This document shows, piece after piece, positions 4,836-7,239 of a DNA stretch of 7,239 nucleotides; the first letter of the stretch is position 1; each line of letters starts with the position of its first letter. Under the pieces are notes generated by a model. The model was not told the origin of the DNA. It did no database searches and saw nothing but the letters and a program-made list of their open reading frames with translations. The translations under genes and the position numbers were made by a program. The stretch is taken from NCBI GenBank assembly GCA_018609945.1, contig JAHENO010000050.1, positions 1 through 7,239 of the forward strand. Direction: 5' to 3'. Source of the DNA: Haloarculaceae archaeon (lineage in GTDB: Archaea > Halobacteriota > Halobacteria > Halobacteriales > Haloarculaceae).

Positions 4836-5876
4836 ATGCGCGCAGCACGACTCCACGAGTACACCCACGACATGTCGAACGGGCTAGCAATCGACGAGAT
4901 CGACAGGCCGACCGTCGAGAACAGCAGCGACGTCGTCGTCGAGATCGACGGCGCGGGCTGGTGTCAGACGGACAACCACATCATCGAGGGCCAGTGGGCC
5001 GACTACGTCCCCCAGCCGTTGCCGATGACGCTCGGTCACGAGAACGCCGGGACGGTCGTCGAGGTCGGCGAGGAGGTGAACCTGGTCTCGGAGGGCGACC
5101 AGGTCATCTGTCACCCGGTCCAGACCTGCGGGATCTGCCGTGCCTGCCGGCAGGGCGAGACGATGTACTGCGAGAACGATTCCTTCAACGGCCTCACGAC
5201 CGACGGCGGGTTCGCCGACGAGATGCTGACGAGCGAGCGGTCGGTCATCCCCCTGCCCGAGGGCGTCGATCCCGCCGACATCGCACCCCACGCCGACGCC
5301 GGCATCACGGCCTACCACGCCGCGAAGAAGGCCGTCGACGAACTCAATCCGGGTGACACTGCCGTGGTCATCGGCGTCGGCGGGCTGGGCCACATCGGCC
5401 TGCAGTGCCTCGACGCGATGTGTGCCGCCGACATCGTGGCCCTGGACATCAAGGAGTCGGCCCGCGAGCTGGCCACGGAGTGCGGTGCCGACGTGACGCT
5501 GGATCCGTCGAGTGTGGACGTCGCCGAGGAGATCGACGCTCTCACCGACGGCCACGGCGCCGAGCAGGTGCTCGATTTCGTCGGGGCCGACGAGACGACC
5601 GCGCTCGGGCCCGACATCGCCGCGCAGGGCGGCGAACACCACGTCATCGGCTACGGCGGGCACGTCCACGAACCGTCACAGGCGTTCGTCGCCGGAGAAT
5701 TCACCTTCCGCGGGACGCTCGTCGGGCAGTACAGCGAACTTCAGGAACTCGTCGCGCTCGTCGACCGCGGCGAGGTGGAGCTTCACACCAGCCGGTACGA
5801 CCTGACCGAGATCAACACCGTGGCCGAACGGCTCGAAAACCGCGAGATCGACGGCCGGGCAGTCATCACGCCCTGA
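4836..5876 (+). CDS. Zinc-dependent medium-chain alcohol dehydrogenase
   Basis: This is a 346-residue medium-chain dehydrogenase/reductase that oxidises an alcohol to an aldehyde or ketone, or the reverse. Catalytic zinc ligands are Cys43 (G-W-C-Q-T-D), His68-Glu69 (L-G-H-E-N) and probably Asp154 (A-D-A-G-I-T-A-Y-H). The structural zinc lobe has all four cysteines: C98, C101, C104 and C112. The Rossmann motif is G180-V-G-G-L-G185, and Asp204 at the end of the next strand (V-A-L-D) favours NAD over NADP. The H-I-I-E-G-Q-W segment after the catalytic Cys resembles, from memory, dehydrogenases found next to mimABCD/prmABCD-type monooxygenases, where they oxidise the alcohol product. The gene is divergent from the regulator, has its own promoter, and is a complete single-gene unit. 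The native substrate is unknown. Confidence 0.92.
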   Translation: MRAARLHEYTHDMSNGLAIDEIDRPTVENSSDVVVEIDGAGWCQTDNHIIEGQWADYVPQPLPMTLGHENAGTVVEVGEEVNLVSEGDQVICHPVQTCGICRACRQGETMYCENDSFNGLTTDGGFADEMLTSERSVIPLPEGVDPADIAPHADAGITAYHAAKKAVDELNPGDTAVVIGVGGLGHIGLQCLDAMCAADIVALDIKESARELATECGADVTLDPSSVDVAEEIDALTDGHGAEQVLDFVGADETTALGPDIAAQGGEHHVIGYGGHVHEPSQAFVAGEFTFRGTLVGQYSELQELVALVDRGEVELHTSRYDLTEINTVAERLENREIDGRAVITP

Positions 5877-5938
5877 TACGGACCGTCGTGGCCGTTTTCG
5901 ACAGGGCGACAGAGCACTTGCGGTACCAGTGGCTGGGA

Positions 5939-5978
5939 GGATTCGAACGTCGGAGTATAGTCCATCCTGGATTCGAAC
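5939..5978 (-). repeat. Ten-base T-loop-like direct repeat at and beyond the tRNA 3' end
   Basis: ggattcgaac (minus strand GTTCGAATCC) occurs at 5969-5978, inside the T arm of tRNA-Gln, and again at 5939-5948, just past the 3' end of the tRNA, exactly 30 bases apart. The outer copy continues on the minus strand as GTTCGAATCCTCCCAGCCAC, which looks like the 3' end of a different tRNA, but no matching 5' half is present. It may be a remnant of an integration event at the tRNA, or chance. Confidence 0.4.
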
Positions 5979-6030
5979 CAGGGTCGAAGCCCCCAGAAGG
6001 CTTCAGGATTGGCCGCTACCCCAATGGACT
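5958..6030 (-). tRNA. tRNA-Gln (anticodon CUG)
   Basis: Seventy-three bases fold as a full cloverleaf. The acceptor stem AGTCCAT/ATGGACT has seven perfect pairs and discriminator A. The D stem is GGGT/ATCC. The anticodon stem AAGCC/GGCTT (extended by an outer G-C) encloses the seven-base loop TTCTGGG, giving anticodon CUG after U33. The T stem CCTGG/CCAGG encloses loop TTCGAAT. The anticodon reads CAG, glutamine. The A1-U72 pair and the overall sequence agree with haloarchaeal tRNA-Gln as I remember it. No intron interrupts the gene and CCA is not encoded. It converges with the alcohol dehydrogenase gene and lies 29 bases after the HNH gene stop. Confidence 0.95.
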
Positions 6031-6056
6031 GTGTGGTAGAATCTTACCGAAGGGCG

Positions 6057-6064
6057 TACTTATG
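6057..6064 (-). promoter_or_regulatory. TATA-like box of tRNA-Gln overlapping the HNH gene stop
   Basis: Minus-strand CATAAGTA is centred 30 bases before the tRNA 5' end, the expected promoter position. Its TAA (6062-6060) is also the stop codon of the upstream HNH gene, so promoter and coding end share bases. Confidence 0.55.
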
Positions 6065-6941
6065 CGTATCGCATGCGCCCGGGGGTTGGTGGTTCGAAGT
6101 GCCGATCTCGATGGCAGTTCACACAGAGTAACACACAGCGTTCGATTTCTTCGATGATCTCGGACAGCAACCAACCGGACGAAACCATATGTGAGACACG
6201 CTTCGTTTTGTCTCCGACGTGGTGAAAATCCAGACAGGCCGGAGAGTCGACTCGACAGGACTCGCATCCGTCCCCGTCACGCTTGTACGCGACGAGCCAT
6301 GAACGGCGTAGCTTGCGTGCCTCGTCTTTCCCGGCCTCGTCGAGACGTGCAGCAATCTCGGACCGGTCGGGAAGCGATTCTGGGTCCGGTCCCTCGTAGT
6401 GTTCCTTTCGGTGACAGTTAGCACAGAGAACGATACATCGATCGATTTCTTCCCGGATGCGGGAACGCGCATATCCATCGTTGACCATGGCCGAAATATT
6501 GTCTACTTTCACGCCCTCGTGGTGGAAATCGAGTGCCGGGGGGCGATCCTCGTCACACTGGGAACACTCGTGCTCGTCGCGTTTGAGTTCGTAGAACCAG
6601 CGCTTTATTTCCCGCCGTCGGTCCTCCTTGATTCGGATTCGATGCTCCCGATTCTTGTAGTACCACCGCTGTTGGGCCGAGAGATCCGTCCACTCTTTTT
6701 CCTCCGGAATATCGACCCAGTCGGGTTTGGGTCGAACATCCGTGCCCCCGTTTTCGTCCTGTTCGTACGTCCGCAAACCCGCCTTCTCCTTCGCTTCGTT
6801 CCACCCGCCGACGATGCGACAGATGGTCGTCGACGCTGGCGTCAGGTCAAGGCCGTCGTACGCCGCCTTCGTCGGCGACTCCCCCAACCGCTCGGCGGCC
6901 TCGCGCAACGCCTCGAGACACTCCGATTCCGTCGTCCGCAT
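6060..6941 (-). CDS. HNH-family protein with two tandem HNH modules and a homing-endonuclease-associated repeat
   Basis: This is a 293-residue putative nuclease or DNA-binding protein. Residues 5-56 match the look of the homing-endonuclease-associated HNH repeat (E-A-L-R-E-A-A-E-R-L-G-E-S-P-T, ending G-G-W-N-E-A-K-E-K-A-G-L), a small helical DNA-binding unit. A charged, helical linker leads to two HNH modules. The first has C126-x-x-C129, L-D-F-H140-H141, C173-x-x-C176-H177 and H181. The second has C226-x-x-C229, L-D-F-H240-H241, C273-x-x-C276-H277 and H281. Every key residue is exactly 100 positions apart, so one arose by internal duplication of the other, and both keep the metal-binding and His residues. 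The start is the ATG at 6941; a GTG at 6953 is also possible. The gene is less G+C-rich than the cluster to its left and sits beside a tRNA, both hints of acquisition. No intron or intein is visible. Function inferred, not proven. Confidence 0.8.
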   Translation of the reverse strand: MRTTESECLEALREAAERLGESPTKAAYDGLDLTPASTTICRIVGGWNEAKEKAGLRTYEQDENGGTDVRPKPDWVDIPEEKEWTDLSAQQRWYYKNREHRIRIKEDRRREIKRWFYELKRDEHECSQCDEDRPPALDFHHEGVKVDNISAMVNDGYARSRIREEIDRCIVLCANCHRKEHYEGPDPESLPDRSEIAARLDEAGKDEARKLRRSWLVAYKRDGDGCESCRVDSPACLDFHHVGDKTKRVSHMVSSGWLLSEIIEEIERCVLLCVNCHRDRHFEPPTPGRMRYA

Positions 6942-6991
6942 ACCCACAGACACAACCGGGAGACTCTTGAACGACTGCCGTACACCGGAAC

Positions 6992-7009
6992 TAAAATTTT
7001 AAATACAAT
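6992..7009 (-). promoter_or_regulatory. AT-rich promoter of the HNH gene and possible terminator of the upstream gene
   Basis: This is the longest AT run in the window, including the palindrome taaaatttta at 6992-7001. On the minus strand GTATTTAAAA forms a good TATA box, predicting a start near 6973 and a leader of about 30 bases to the ATG at 6941 (or about 20 to the GTG at 6953). The same strand is T-rich 15-30 bases after the stop of the gene at 7024, so it may also end that transcript. Confidence 0.6.
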
Positions 7010-7023
7010 AGCGAGCGTCGGCG

Positions 7024-7239
7024 CTACGCCGTCGCAACCACGGACACGTACTCCACGTCACCGTCCTCGACGGCGGTCTCCAGATCCTCGATCCCCGAAA
7101 GTGCCCGCTGGCCGCGCTCGCCGAGCGCTCCCAGCAGCCCCTCGTAGTCGACTTTCGATCGCAGTTCGTCGCGCATCGCGAGCAGGGCCGCGCGGTGGTC
7201 CCGGACCTCGCCGACGGCGAAGCCGGCCTCTTCGATGGC
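7024..7239 (-). CDS. C-terminal end of a gene, possibly a SAM-dependent methyltransferase
   Basis: Seventy-two codons of a minus-strand frame enter from the right edge and end at a TAG (7026-7024). The translation begins A-I-E-E-A-G-F-A-V-G-E-V-R-D-H and ends D-V-E-Y-V-S-V-V-A-T-A. The pattern of an E-A-G-F strand, an acidic helical stretch (L-L-A-M-R-D-E-L) and a final Y-V-S-V-V-A strand resembles the C-terminal end of class I SAM-dependent methyltransferases, where the last strands pack on the core sheet. The SAM-binding motifs would lie outside the window, so this is a similarity of pattern only. Codon use and acidity fit a native haloarchaeal gene. The coding call is good; the product is tentative. 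Confidence 0.7.
   Translation of the reverse strand, partial: AIEEAGFAVGEVRDHRAALLAMRDELRSKVDYEGLLGALGERGQRALSGIEDLETAVEDGDVEYVSVVATA

Noticed and set aside
4884..5669. 261-codon minus-strand frame opposite the alcohol dehydrogenase
   Set aside because: The plus strand has all zinc ligands and the Rossmann motif. The opposite frame is a codon-bias shadow.
5920..5956. A second complete tRNA gene next to tRNA-Gln
   Set aside because: Only a T-loop and a 3' acceptor-like stretch are present. The T stem does not pair and there is no D or anticodon arm.
5958..6030. tRNA-Glu (anticodon UUC)
   Set aside because: UUC would need a shifted anticodon loop. The six-pair stem GAAGCC/GGCTTC fixes the loop as TTCTGGG with CUG at positions 34-36, and the A1-U72 pair fits glutamine.

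Overview
The window looks like a haloarchaeal chromosome segment. The evidence is high G+C, proteins very rich in Asp and Glu, start codons about 30 bases after BRE/TATA-like boxes (leaderless transcripts), a Tat-type lipoprotein, a Bat-type HTH regulator and an archaeal-type tRNA-Gln. Nothing could be searched, so family calls are from pattern recognition and memory.

Layout. Left edge: the first codons of a gene running off the window (1-30, minus), a small Tat lipoprotein (189-617, plus) and a 63-residue zinc-ribbon protein (782-973, plus). Centre (981-5876): a catabolic-looking cluster. On the minus strand it holds a Bat/HTH-10 regulator (3935-4636), an alpha/beta hydrolase with an aspartate nucleophile (2949-3797), an amidohydrolase-2 family metal-dependent hydrolase (1760-2818) and, overlapping its stop codon, a long DUF59/MIP18-type protein (981-1760). 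Divergent from the regulator is a zinc-dependent medium-chain alcohol dehydrogenase (4836-5876, plus). Right side: tRNA-Gln(CUG) (5958-6030, minus), a protein with one N-terminal homing-endonuclease-associated repeat and two tandem HNH modules (6060-6941, minus), and the C-terminal end of a gene that may encode a methyltransferase (7024-7239, minus).

How the genes may work together. The amidohydrolase, the DUF59 protein and the alcohol dehydrogenase resemble the accessory genes found beside actinobacterial binuclear iron monooxygenases (mimABCD/prmABCD type, acting on propane, acetone or phenols). No monooxygenase subunit and no GroEL-like gene is present here. The cluster is bounded by unrelated genes, so this is either an accessory module that works alone or one serving a monooxygenase encoded elsewhere. 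An 11-base element, AGTATWGGNCG, occurs five times, always in the same orientation, and only before the regulator, the hydrolase and the amidohydrolase. Three of the copies form an exact 17-base tandem array. This suggests a local regulon, possibly controlled by the Bat-type protein encoded in the middle of it.

The tRNA/HNH stretch is visibly less G+C-rich than the cluster, and a 10-base T-loop-like sequence is repeated 30 bases beyond the copy in the tRNA, which hints at past integration at this tRNA.
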